DNA of 64,000 nucleotides from Shewanella eurypsychrophilus (lineage in GTDB: Bacteria; Pseudomonadota; Gammaproteobacteria; Enterobacterales; Shewanellaceae): the NCBI RefSeq assembly GCF_007004545.3, contig NZ_CP045503.2:4062102-4126101 (forward strand). The letters run 5' to 3'. Made by a program: the position numbers and the translations under genes. Of the stretch, positions 41,097-49,853 are shown piece by piece. Each line of letters starts with the position of its first letter. Position 1 is the first letter of the stretch. A model generated the notes under the pieces. That model saw nothing but the letters and a program-made list of their open reading frames with translations, made no database searches and was not told where the DNA came from.

Positions 41097-41608
41097 AATG
41101 CTTGGGACTTAAACCGCCCCTCCCAGAAGCGACCTGTACACTTATCCTCTTTATTGGCCTTACGTGCAATGGGTTCATTTAAGCACCGCATAAACCAGCT
41201 GATATCACATAAACGGCTTCGGTACTGGGCAATTGAACGCCTTAGGAGTGACAAGTTCAGCTCTTCAACCAACTCACCTTTTGCAAACCTTTGCGTTAGC
41301 TCTGTCCCTTTAAATAGTTGATGCCACTGCTCAATAACCTCCCTATCAGACCAGCTATTGGCTAACTCAATATCAATTCTCAGCACTAAATGAAGATGGT
41401 TACTCATCACAACATATGATGCTATATCAATTGCAAAAATCTCACCCAACTTAAGCAACTGAGATTCGACCCAGTATTTTCTATGCTCATAAGATTTACC
41501 AGTATTTGGATCCACTCCTGTTAGCCAGGTTTTACGCACACATCTCGAAGTTGTGTGGTACCAAAGCGTATCCTCCACGCTAATTTGGGTTCTTCTTGGG
41601 CGGGGCAT
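41091..41608 (-). pseudogene. RAYT (Y1) transposase, N-terminal half, split by the prophage
   Basis: The ATG at 41608 has AGGAGG upstream. 'MPRPRRTQISVEDTLWYHTTSRCVRK', 'YVVMSNHLHLVLRID' (HUH metal site HLH) and 'CTGRFWEGRFKSQALLD' are the Y1_Tnp/RAYT blocks. From here the frame runs into phage DNA and stops at 40964, adding a foreign tail. The rest of the gene is at 1421-1901. The catalytic half is present, but the conserved C-terminal half (DLNPVRA region) is missing, so it is probably inactive. Confidence 0.88.
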
Positions 41609-41663
41609 AAAAACCTCCTACTTCATACAATATTTAAAGCTTAGTAGGAGGATGGAAAGTACA

Positions 41664-41690
41664 CAATTTACTATGGGTGGCCATATTTAT
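41664..41690 (-). repeat. RAYT-associated repeat, right copy
   Basis: On the minus strand it reads AATAAATATGGCCACCCATAG, matching the left cluster's AATAAATCAGGCCACCCATAA but in the opposite orientation. It lies about 55 bp upstream of the transposase start. Confidence 0.55.
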
Positions 41691-42052
41691 TACCCTCACC
41701 TCACAAGGTGTTAAGTTGCCCACGCAGTTGTTGCGCTGGAAGCCAACGCAGAGAATGGCTTAAAAGCAGTTTCGAGTTGCGAGGAAAAGCGTCAGACTTG
41801 TGCGACTCTTGAAAAAAGTCAGCCCTGAGCGGTTCTTATAAATAGACAGCCTTGAGCGGATTATAGAAAGAGTAGCTGTAAGTTTTAAGTACAAGCTAAA
41901 AGAGAAAAGCCACCGAGCTCATCTTATTTAAACTAAGAGGTTCTGGTGGTTTTTTGTTTTCTGTCAGGCAGTGTCAGGTTACTAATAAAGATATGGCTGC
42001 CCTTCCTTTTTAAATAGACTTAAAAAAGTGACTTTTGGCAAACATTAAATTC

Positions 42053-42083
42053 AAAAAGGAGTGGTCAAAGCCACTCCTTTTTT
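42053..42083. terminator. Bidirectional rho-independent terminator after the TerC-family gene
   Basis: AAAAAGGAGTGG and CCACTCCTTTTTT form a 12-bp stem with a 6-base loop (TCAAAG) and T-runs on both strands. It lies 15 bases after the stop of the leftward TerC-family gene. Confidence 0.85.
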
Positions 42084-42097
42084 GTCATCAACTGCGA

Positions 42098-42901
42098 CTA
42101 GGCTTCAACAGCTTTATTCACAGTTATTATTTTACTTTTAGCAGGTATTTTAAATCTGACCTTAAGCTTGCGCTTAATCTGCAGCGGTTTGCTTCGCTTC
42201 TTTTTTAATAGCACATGACAAAGCTCAATAATCAAACCAAATGCCATCGCAAAGTAAACATAACCCTTGTTCACGTGCACACCAAAACCTTCCACTATCA
42301 ATAGTCCTCCTAATAAAACAAGGAACAGCAGCGCCAAGGTTTTAAAGCCAGGATAAGCTAGAATCAAATTATTGATCTTACCTGCAATCAACACCATAAC
42401 AACTGCAGATGAGAGGATAGCTGCAACCATGATAGGCACTTCATTGGTAAGCCCCACCGCAGTGATCACCGAGTCCATCGAAAACACGGCATCGACAGCA
42501 ACAATCTGCAATAGAATGACCGCTAAACCTGTTTTAGCATAGTTAGATTGATTCACCTCAGCATGGCTAACCAGCCAAGACCAAAGCTCCTTTAAGCTTT
42601 TAAGTAGCAAGAATAGACCACCTAAAATCAGAATTAACTCGCTACCGGTAAAGGCCATATCCGCGACAGAAAATAACGGTTTAGTCAGTGTCATGATCCA
42701 CGAAATTGAGAATACCAGACCAATACGTGAAATAACGGCTAGTGAGATGCCTAAATTACGCGCCATCTCACGCTTCTCTTTGGGCAAGCGCTCACAAAGT
42801 ACTGAGATAAAGACTAAGTTATCGACACCTAAGACAATTTCCAATGCAAATAATGTGGCAAGCACAACCCAAGTTTCGGGCAGTAAGAAGAGTTCTAACA
42901 T
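42098..42901 (-). CDS. TerC-family integral membrane protein
   Basis: 267 residues, seven or so transmembrane helices. 'FALEIVLGVDNLVFISVLCERLP' and 'LLQIVAVDAVFSMDSVITAVGLT' are the TerC-family intramembrane aspartate motifs, linked to tellurite resistance and to metal (manganese) export in related Alx/MeeF proteins. The C-terminal 40 residues are basic and cytoplasmic. It ends with its own terminator and stands alone. The precise ion is unknown. Confidence 0.88.
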   Translation of the reverse strand: MLELFLLPETWVVLATLFALEIVLGVDNLVFISVLCERLPKEKREMARNLGISLAVISRIGLVFSISWIMTLTKPLFSVADMAFTGSELILILGGLFLLLKSLKELWSWLVSHAEVNQSNYAKTGLAVILLQIVAVDAVFSMDSVITAVGLTNEVPIMVAAILSSAVVMVLIAGKINNLILAYPGFKTLALLFLVLLGGLLIVEGFGVHVNKGYVYFAMAFGLIIELCHVLLKKKRSKPLQIKRKLKVRFKIPAKSKIITVNKAVEA

Positions 42902-43703
42902 GATGATTTAAGCTCCATTGTCTGGTAGCTCATTAACATTGTCAGTCGACTTCGTGGGTCATCCATTTTAAGTTTAAAACCTCTAAGTAATTGATACATT
43001 GCGATTAGAGCACCAATATTTAGAGCTGACAACAGAATATAATCACTCAGTTATGCGTATTACAGCCATTTATATTGAAAACCTATAGAAATTGATAAAC
43101 CCACAACGAAATAGATAATAGTTACATATAGATAAGCAATCATTAATTTAAGATAACAGGCAGATTAATTAATATTTAGGGTGAGTTTTAGTATATTTAT
43201 GGGCAATTAAAAACTGAAAAGTCATCCCATTCAACTCAAGCTTTCATGAGTGAGAAGTTGGGTGAATAGGTAGAAGTTAAGTGAATTGATTAAACGATAA
43301 GAATAGCTACGGGTAATAGCTCCCGTAGCTTTTGGATAGCCTTTTAATTAGCAGCTCTAGCTAAACTTGGGTGCATTGAGCATGTTAGGAGCGATAATAA
43401 AGCCCTGCTAGCTGCGCATCCACCTCAATTTTTCCCGCAAAAAAGACAGGGCAAAAAGACAGGGCCACGTTCAACCTAGAAGTGCACCACCTAGACTTTT
43501 TTACTCTCTATTTTAATGACCTAAATTGGTATGGTGTTATTTGAATATTGTTAGTGCGCTAATGTAGCGTTAAATGAAGCGTTAACCTTGATATGTTTTG
43601 TATCATGTTTTGAGCAGATACTGCTTTGCGGATATAGAAATAATGCTTAATATCACAGCTGTATGTCCCTATGTGATAAAGGGATTAATGAGAGGATCCT
43701 TTG
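42902..43703. other. Intergenic region, 800 bp, with a terminator-like hairpin and short tandem repeat
   Basis: No gene seen. AGCTACGGG (43305-43313) and CCCGTAGCT (43322-43330) form a 9-bp stem followed by TTTT, terminator-like but far from any gene end. AAAAAGACAGGGC is repeated twice in tandem at 43440-43465. The last 100 bases probably hold the promoter of the next gene. Confidence 0.45.
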
Positions 43704-44111
43704 ATGAGTTCTATTAGTGGCGTCGACAATGGTGCAAATATTAGTACAAGGGCTAATATCAACTCGAAAATAGCAGGTGATTCGGCAGCTCAACAAGCCA
43801 CTGTCAGTCATACGCCAGAGCCTGTTGCTAATGCAACTTCTACGGGCACCACGGTGGTATTATCAACTGCTGCGCACGATAAATTAGCCGCTGAGCAAGG
43901 CGCAGCTAAAGTTGCTGACAGTTCAGAAGGTGAAACCGCAAAAGTAGCTAATGCTGAGTCAGATGATGGGGATCTTGAGTCCTTTGCGTTTGGCGCTTTA
44001 GGCCTAGATCATCCTGATCACATTGATGAAAATAGCGATTCATCTTATTCAGCAGGCCAATATGTTAAAGCTGTCGCGACGATTGGCGGCATGATAGCAA
44101 TGTTTATTTAG
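43704..44111 (+). CDS. Hypothetical protein with low-complexity N-terminus
   Basis: 135 residues from the ATG at 43704 behind GAGAGGATCC. The first 90 are Ala, Ser, Thr and Asp-rich with no fold; residues 95-105 are a short 'LESFAFGALGLDHPDH' block and the end ('AGQYVKAVATIGGMIAMFI') is a hydrophobic helix. No family recognised. The pattern fits a small membrane-tethered or secreted protein of unknown role. A 9-bp stem (ACAAAAGAT/ATCTTTTGT, 44136-44164) after the stop may be its terminator. Confidence 0.6.
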   Translation: MSSISGVDNGANISTRANINSKIAGDSAAQQATVSHTPEPVANATSTGTTVVLSTAAHDKLAAEQGAAKVADSSEGETAKVANAESDDGDLESFAFGALGLDHPDHIDENSDSSYSAGQYVKAVATIGGMIAMFI

Positions 44112-44478
44112 ACTTGTTTTAGGTTTAGAAAAGAGACAAAAGATGGGACTGCTATATCTTTTGTGTTATTAACTTAGTGCTATTAACTTCGCAGGGCTCC
44201 CTCAAACTCCAATCTCTTTATCCAAATCAAAAGCGATTCACCACGAAGGACACTGAAGCCACTCAGAAAGGCAATAGTAAGAAAGAATTATTGAACCTTG
44301 AGTTAGAGCTTTACCTCCGCGCTCACCGTGTAAGCGAAGCACTCCTTGGTAAGAACGCGCTTTTTCTTCATTAGACATCAAAAAGAAATAATCAGGTGAT
44401 CCCCTAATATAGGGCGTTATGGTAGGCTGTAAACTTAAAGGCATTGTCAACATCTAGTGAATTAGGCATAGAACAACA
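44112..44478. other. Intergenic region with a terminator-like hairpin and a dispersed-repeat relic
   Basis: After the hairpin at 44136-44164, positions 44238-44270 (TTCACCACGAAGGACACTG...) resemble the 'caccacgaaggac' intergenic repeats seen widely in gammaproteobacterial genomes. A 65-codon frame crossing this stretch looks repeat-derived and is not called as a gene. Confidence 0.4.
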
Positions 44479-44865
44479 ATGGTTACGAATCGCACAAAAA
44501 ATTTGATCTTTATGAACAATGACCGAGAAACAATCGCACGTCTGCGCGAGCGTATTCCAACCTTTGAATGTACGCCAGGCTGTCATGATTGTTGTGGACC
44601 AGTAACCACCTCTTCAACTGAAATGTCGCGTCTACCAGTGAAGACGGATGCCGAACATGAAGCCGCATTAAATGAATTTAATTGCGTACACTTGGGGCCT
44701 AAGGGTTGCAAGGTGTACGAGCAACGTCCGTTGATCTGCCGAGTGTTTGGCACCACACCGCGTATGCCCTGCCCAAATGGTTGTCGACCACAAGAGATGA
44801 TTGACACAGAAACTGAGCGTGAGATCCATCATTTCATCGCAAATACACGACAAGTGTTGGTGTAA
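44479..44865 (+). CDS. YkgJ-family cysteine cluster protein
   Basis: 128 residues (116 if the internal ATG at 44512 is used; neither has a strong ribosome site). 'CTPGCHDCCGP', 'CVHLGPKGCKVYEQRPLICRVFG' and 'CPNGC' give the YkgJ/CxxCxxCC pattern, a putative zinc or iron-sulphur cluster binding fold. Soluble, stands alone. The substrate is unknown in this family. Confidence 0.85.
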   Translation: MVTNRTKNLIFMNNDRETIARLRERIPTFECTPGCHDCCGPVTTSSTEMSRLPVKTDAEHEAALNEFNCVHLGPKGCKVYEQRPLICRVFGTTPRMPCPNGCRPQEMIDTETEREIHHFIANTRQVLV

Positions 44866-44997
44866 GTTATCAACTGAACTGGCAGGAAAATGAGACCCAT
44901 AGGCTGAAATCACAAGATAGAGCTGGAGTCGATTCTACCCGCTTATAGAGAGGAAAATGATGAAATGAATACTTCATCATTTTCCTAATGCTACAGA

Positions 44998-45106
44998 CCT
45001 AGCTTGCATGCCTAAGCTACATACCTAGCCTACATACCTAAGTTATAGGCCTAAGTTATAGGCCTAAGTTATAGGCCTAAGTTATAGGCCTAAGTTATAG
45101 GCCTAG
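44998..45106 (+). repeat. 13-bp tandem repeat array overlapping the end of trpB
   Basis: Eight complete 13-bp units and a partial one: CCTAGCTTGCATG, CCTAAGCTACATA, CCTAGCCTACATA, then five identical CCTAAGTTATAGG (45037-45101) and CCTAG. The last five are perfect. The stop codon of the leftward TrpB gene lies inside the final unit. The period is 13, not a multiple of 3. Confidence 0.9.
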
Positions 45107-46297
45107 CTTGTCGGCGACATAGTCGGCGTCTTTATCCCCTCGTCCAGATAGGTTAACTAAGATCTGTTTATCTTTTGGCAATTTAGCCGCTTCGCGCATG
45201 GCCCAAGCCACTGCATGAGCACTTTCCAGAGCTGGGATAATCCCCTCGACCCGCGACAGCGTCATAAAAGCATTTAAACACTCCTCATCGGTAACTGAAT
45301 CATATTCAGCACGCTCAATGTCTTTAAGGTAGCAGTGTTGTGGGCCCACTCCCGGATAATCTAATCCTGAGGCGATGGAGTGAACAGGTAGTGGCTCACC
45401 CGCTTCATCTTGTAACAGATAGCATTTAAAACCATGAATGGCGCCCGGCGTGCCTAACGTAAGCGTGGCTGAATGCTCTGTGGTATCTAGCCCTTTTCCC
45501 GCGGGTTCAACACCGACGATCTTCACCTCACTATCATCGAGAAATGCAGTGAACAGGCCGATAGCGTTCGAACCGCCTCCGACGCAAGCAGTGATGATAT
45601 CGGGGAGTTTATTAAATTTTTGTAGGAACTGCTCTCTGGCCTCACGGCCGATAATGCTCTGAAAATCACGCACCATCTTAGGGAAAGGATGAGGACCTAC
45701 CACTGAACCAATGGCATAGAAATAATCTTTCGGATCCTTCATGTATTCGACAAAGGCGCTGTCGACAGCATCTTTTAAGGTAGCTGTACCTTGGGTAACG
45801 GCGATTAGCTTACAGCCTAAAATTTTCATTTTAGTGACATTCGGGTGCTCTTTTTCTATATCGACCTGACCCATATGGATTTCACACGGGATCCCCACTA
45901 ATGCGCAGGCAGTGGCAAGTGCGACACCATGTTGACCCGCCCCCGTTTCGGCAATCACCTTTTTCTTGTTCATGAATTTAGCGAGTAATGCTTCACCGAG
46001 GCAGTGATTAATCTTATGAGCACCTGTGTGATTAAGATCTTCACGCTTGAGATAGATCTGTGCACCGCCGAGTTGGTCGCTAAGGCGCTTGGCATGATAG
46101 ATAGGGCTTGGACGACCCACATAGTCCTGGAACAGCTGCATGAGCTCATCCTGGAAGCCTTGAGTCTGTCGGATCTCTTCGTAGGCTTGATTAATCGCAT
46201 CCATCGCAACCTTTAACTCAGGCGGAATAATCTGGCCACCATACTCACCAAAGAAACCTTGATTGTCAGGCATGGGTGCGAATTCTAACTTGCTCAT
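45095..46297 (-). CDS. trpB: Tryptophan synthase beta chain, stand-alone
   Basis: 400 residues, full length. 'YLKREDLNHTGAHKINHCLGEALLAK' holds the PLP lysine (K95), 'ETGAGQHGVALA' the catalytic Glu, 'CVGGGSNAIGLF' the phosphate loop, and 'LQDEAGEPLPVHSIASGLDYPGVGP' the COMM-domain region. It condenses serine and indole to tryptophan. Usual partner TrpA is not here: neighbours are unrelated and an intergenic region precedes it. The residue after HKIN is H where the common form has N. It may be a specialised or salvage TrpB that uses free indole. Confidence 0.85.
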   Translation of the reverse strand: MSKLEFAPMPDNQGFFGEYGGQIIPPELKVAMDAINQAYEEIRQTQGFQDELMQLFQDYVGRPSPIYHAKRLSDQLGGAQIYLKREDLNHTGAHKINHCLGEALLAKFMNKKKVIAETGAGQHGVALATACALVGIPCEIHMGQVDIEKEHPNVTKMKILGCKLIAVTQGTATLKDAVDSAFVEYMKDPKDYFYAIGSVVGPHPFPKMVRDFQSIIGREAREQFLQKFNKLPDIITACVGGGSNAIGLFTAFLDDSEVKIVGVEPAGKGLDTTEHSATLTLGTPGAIHGFKCYLLQDEAGEPLPVHSIASGLDYPGVGPQHCYLKDIERAEYDSVTDEECLNAFMTLSRVEGIIPALESAHAVAWAMREAAKLPKDKQILVNLSGRGDKDADYVADKLGL

Positions 46298-46686
46298 AAG
46301 ACCTCTCTATACTTTGAATTTCTTCTAGTTTGACATTAATTGGGTTCGTTTTTGATACACCCGATCAATATATAACAGAGTCGAGAATTGGCCAATAGCA
46401 ATAAGTATAACTATGAAGTAGAAGCTTTTTTACAGTGAGAACAAGCAGGTCTTGCACAAATACTTTGCGCTAAATCAAGCCGCATAACTTGGTGTTTTAT
46501 CCGTCCTATGTCTTTCAAGCATTCCACCATATGAAAGCTCGAAATGTGGACAGTCCAAAAAAACAACGATAGGTTGAAATTTAAGCTGACAGTTGTGACA
46601 GCTTTGGCCTAAGTGTTTGCTTAATAAAGAGAGGAGTATTTGCTTTAAAAGCATTGCACTACAACAAGACAGGAGTCGAGGTAGAT
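46298..46686. other. Divergent intergenic region between trpB and the purine permease
   Basis: 389 bases with promoters needed in both directions. AT-rich stretch at 46360-46420. No convincing ORF, riboswitch or operator was recognised. Confidence 0.35.
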
Positions 46687-48084
46687 ATGAGTACATCACA
46701 GAAGAACAGTGACTTATTATACGGACTGCATGACCGTCCCGCACCACTTAAAGCCTTATTTGCCGCTTTTCAGCATATATTGGCCAGTTTTGTCGGCATT
46801 ACCACCCCAGCATTAATCATTGGCGGTGTCTTGGGCTTAGGCAGTGAGTTGCCTTATCTTATTTCCATGGCCCTATTTGTTTCTGGAGTTGGAACCTTTA
46901 TTCAAGCAAAACGCCTAGGCCCTGTCGGCTCAGGATTATTATGCGTACAGGGAACCAGTTTTGCCTTTTTGAGTGCGGTTTTAGCTGCAGGCTTTATTGT
47001 TAAAAATAGAGGGGGGAGCTCTGAAGATATTCTAGCTATGATTTTTGGGGTTTGTTTCTTTGCCTCATTTGTAGAAATATTTTTAAGCCGCATCATCCAT
47101 AAACTTCAGCATGTCATTACCCCTGTCGTTACTGGCATCGTCATCACCACCATAGGTTTATCCTTGATTAAAGTTGGCATGACCGATATTGCAGGGGGAT
47201 TTGGCAACGAAGAGATAGGTGCAGCAAAATATCTTATTGTCGGTGGAGTCACGCTAGCCAGCATTATTGCGATTAATCGCTTACGCAATCCGGTTTTACG
47301 CCTATCGGGGATCATGATCGGTATGTTAGTCGGCTATATCACCGCTTACTTTATGGGCATGGTGAATTTTCACATACCCGATGTTGCCATCATTTCAGTG
47401 CCTATGCCGTTTAAGTATGGATTCAATTTCGATTTAGCAGCGTTTATTCCAGTAGCTATTATTTCAGTGGTCACCGCCATTGAAACAACGGGTGATTTAA
47501 CGGCAAACTCTATGGTTTCTAAGGAGCCTACTCAGGGGCCACTTTATCTTAAACGTATCAAGGGTGGAGTTTTGGGTGATGGAGTAAACTCTTGTTTAGC
47601 AGCTACATTTGGCAGTTTCCCTATGTCAACGTTCAGTCAAAACAATGGTGTGATCCAGCTCACCGGCGTTGCCAGTCGTTATGTGGCTTTTTATATCGGT
47701 GGCTTGTTCATTTTATTAGGTCTATTTCCCATTATTGGGGCGGTTTTACAAACACTGCCTAAACCCGTTCTAGGCGGAGCGACCTTGGTAATGTTTGGTA
47801 CCGTTGCATCGGCAGGCATTCGAATCTTAGCGAGTGCAGAGCTTGATCGTCGTGATCTGCTTATTATGGCAGTCTCTTTTGGTTTAGGGCTTGGTGTTGT
47901 CGCTGTGCCTGAAGTAACAAACTCTTTCTCGCCTCTATTTAAAAGCATTTTCGGTTCATCTGTCACTGTCGCAGGCCTATCGGCAATTTTAATGAGTTTG
48001 ATCATTCCTCAAAATATGGCCACTGAGGCAGAGGAGCAAGTATCAGAGTTCACGGTAGAAGATGAACAAACACATATAGCCTAG
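46687..48084 (+). CDS. NCS2-family xanthine/uric acid-type permease
   Basis: 465 residues from the ATG at 46687 (GAGGT upstream; an earlier ATG at 46654 has none). It has 12-14 transmembrane helices. The NCS2/NAT signature reads 'SQNNGVIQLTGVASRY' (Q-N-x-G-x4-T), preceded by 'ETTGDLTANSMVSK' with the substrate-binding Glu. It imports a purine base with protons. Next to a guanine-type deaminase, 8-oxoguanine, xanthine or urate is a likely substrate. Confidence 0.88.
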   Translation: MSTSQKNSDLLYGLHDRPAPLKALFAAFQHILASFVGITTPALIIGGVLGLGSELPYLISMALFVSGVGTFIQAKRLGPVGSGLLCVQGTSFAFLSAVLAAGFIVKNRGGSSEDILAMIFGVCFFASFVEIFLSRIIHKLQHVITPVVTGIVITTIGLSLIKVGMTDIAGGFGNEEIGAAKYLIVGGVTLASIIAINRLRNPVLRLSGIMIGMLVGYITAYFMGMVNFHIPDVAIISVPMPFKYGFNFDLAAFIPVAIISVVTAIETTGDLTANSMVSKEPTQGPLYLKRIKGGVLGDGVNSCLAATFGSFPMSTFSQNNGVIQLTGVASRYVAFYIGGLFILLGLFPIIGAVLQTLPKPVLGGATLVMFGTVASAGIRILASAELDRRDLLIMAVSFGLGLGVVAVPEVTNSFSPLFKSIFGSSVTVAGLSAILMSLIIPQNMATEAEEQVSEFTVEDEQTHIA

Positions 48085-48343
48085 CCATTAGCTTTATACC
48101 GATTCGTTTTTTGCTTTTGACTAAAGTAGATCTAAGTGGTTAAGATATAAGCCCTAACTAGTATATTCTTACAATAAAGTAGTCATTTTTTGGAGGCAAG
48201 CCCCAGGTCTTAAAGGCCTTGAGTCTTGCTGTGATCATACTCAACTAATAATGTACCTTTCCGGTTTGTGCATTATTGGCTCCTACATCCGGGTTCTAAA
48301 AGTTCATCTCTCTCTTTTATGTACCTGGAAATTAGGAGTAAAT

Positions 48344-49705
48344 ATGCAAAATAATGCTCATAGAATATGGATTAAAAATCCCCTCGACTGTCTAGACCCA
48401 GCTTATGCGGGTGGCATTGTTATTCAAGACGATATTATCGTGGAGCTAATACCCGCAGGTGGCGAGCCAACCGAGCAGGCTCATGAGGTCATAGATGCTA
48501 GTGAGCATGTCCTTATACCTGGCCTAATCAACAGTCACCACCACTTTTATCAAACCTTAACTCGCGCTTTTCCGGCGGCATTAAACAAAGAGTTATTTCC
48601 ATGGTTGCAGAGCTTATATCCCGTATGGGCTAAACTCACCCCCCAAATGATCGCAACCTCAACACAAATTGCCTTAAGTGAACTCCTTCTCTCTGGGTGT
48701 ACCACCGCAAGTGATCACCACTACCTTTTTCCAAATGGGCTAGAAAATGCCATCGATATTCAAATAGAACAAGCGCGTAAACTTGGTATAAGAGTTCACT
48801 TAACGCGCGGCTCTATGAGCTTAGGGGAAGATCAGGGCGGATTACCACCACGGACAACCATTCAAACCGATCAACAGATATTAGATGACAGCCAAAGACT
48901 CATTAACACTTATCATCAATATGAAGCAGGGGCTATGATCAGAATTGCATTGGCGCCTTGCTCACCTTTTTCAGTGAGTGAAGACTTGATGCGTGCGACA
49001 GGTGAGCTAGCCGCAGATCTTGATGTCAGACTACACACACACCTTGCAGAGACAATTGATGAAACCGAGTTTTGTATAAAGATGTTCGGCGTACGCCCAG
49101 TTGATTACCTTGAGCGCGTAGGCTGGTTAAATAACCGCACCTGGCTTGCCCATGGTATTCACTTTAATGAACAAGAAATTTCTCGTTTAGGGCAAGCTGG
49201 CGTCGGTGTTTGCCATTGTCCCTCATCCAATATGCTGCTGGCCTCGGGCCAATGTCCAACACTCGCACTGCAGGCCGCAGGTAGCCCTGTCGGTCTCGGG
49301 GTCGATGGCTCGGCATCGAATGACGGTTCAAATATGATTGGCGAAGTTCGTCAAGCGTTGTTACTGCAACGCTTACGCTATGGTGCCAGTGAGATCACCC
49401 ATCAAAAAGCCTTTGATTGGGCGACTAAAGGCTCAGCAGCTTGTCTAGGGCGGGATGATATTGGTGAAATCGCAGTAGGCAAGCAGGCTGATATCGCTTT
49501 ATTCAAACTGGATGAAATTCGTTTTGCCGGCTCAGGTTCCCCAGTTGCAGCCATATTGCTTTGTGGTGCAACAAGAGCAGATAAAGTCATGGTGGCTGGT
49601 CGTTGGCGGGTGTTAGATGGTGAGATAGTAGATTTAGATCTGGATCAACTGATGGCACAGCAAGTCCAGTTAGCGACCCAACTTGCCAACTCACACTATG
49701 GCTAA
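48344..49705 (+). CDS. 8-oxoguanine deaminase-like amidohydrolase
   Basis: 453 residues from the ATG at 48344 (AGGAG six bases upstream; the longer frame to 48251 lacks one). 'GLINSHHHFYQTLTRAFPAA' holds the HxH zinc ligands, followed by 'LHTHLAETIDETEF', 'LAHGIHFNE' and 'GLGVDGSASNDGSNM' (His and Asp ligands). This block set is closer to 8-oxoguanine deaminase (EC 3.5.4.32) than to guanine deaminase or atrazine enzymes, but the assignment is by motif. It follows the purine permease and would feed oxidised purines to urate. Confidence 0.78.
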   Translation: MQNNAHRIWIKNPLDCLDPAYAGGIVIQDDIIVELIPAGGEPTEQAHEVIDASEHVLIPGLINSHHHFYQTLTRAFPAALNKELFPWLQSLYPVWAKLTPQMIATSTQIALSELLLSGCTTASDHHYLFPNGLENAIDIQIEQARKLGIRVHLTRGSMSLGEDQGGLPPRTTIQTDQQILDDSQRLINTYHQYEAGAMIRIALAPCSPFSVSEDLMRATGELAADLDVRLHTHLAETIDETEFCIKMFGVRPVDYLERVGWLNNRTWLAHGIHFNEQEISRLGQAGVGVCHCPSSNMLLASGQCPTLALQAAGSPVGLGVDGSASNDGSNMIGEVRQALLLQRLRYGASEITHQKAFDWATKGSAACLGRDDIGEIAVGKQADIALFKLDEIRFAGSGSPVAAILLCGATRADKVMVAGRWRVLDGEIVDLDLDQLMAQQVQLATQLANSHYG

Positions 49706-49715
49706 CAGTATCAGT

Positions 49716-49840
49716 TGCGAGGAAAGCAGTGAAAGCAGTGAAAGCTGTAAGTTAAAGATGTGAAAAGTAGAAAAAGAACAAACCATCGAGCACTTCTAAC
49801 CTAGTTCTAAGAAGTGCCGATGGATTTTTGTTGTCATAGT
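49716..49840. repeat. Dispersed repeat with embedded terminator
   Basis: GTTGCGAGGAAA, GCTGTAAGTT and a hairpin CCATCGAGCACTTCT/AGAAGTGCCGATGG followed by ATTTTT repeat the layout at 41773-41985, where the stem sequence differs. The hairpin is a good terminator for the permease/deaminase operon and possibly, in reverse, for the RND operon. Confidence 0.55.
49785..49832. terminator. Rho-independent terminator after the deaminase gene
   Basis: The near-perfect stem with ATTTTTG lies about 85 bases past the stop of the deaminase and about 20 bases past the stop of the RND permease gene on the other strand. Confidence 0.8.
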
Positions 49841-49853
49841 GTCATGTGATCAA

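Larger units (their letters stand above)
41609..42097. other. Intergenic region with RAYT repeat, a dispersed repeat and a terminator
   Basis: At 41664-41690 lies the inverted copy of the transposon repeat (TATGGCCACCCATA core). From about 41773 to 41985 is an element also found at 49716-49840: GTTGCGAGGAAA, GCTGTAAGTT and a GCCACCGAGC...GGTGG hairpin followed by TTTTTTG (about 41912-41957). A second hairpin, strongly terminator-like, ends the TerC gene at 42053-42083. No gene seen. Confidence 0.5.

Noticed and set aside
43305..43334. Hairpin as the terminator of an undetected gene
   Set aside because: No coding frame ends just upstream on either strand.
44177..44374. Small plus-strand ORF after the low-complexity protein
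   Set aside because: It crosses a repeat relic, has no ribosome site and looks non-coding.
44998..45106. Short tandem array considered as CRISPR
   Set aside because: Units are adjacent with no spacers and only 13 bp long; no cas genes nearby.
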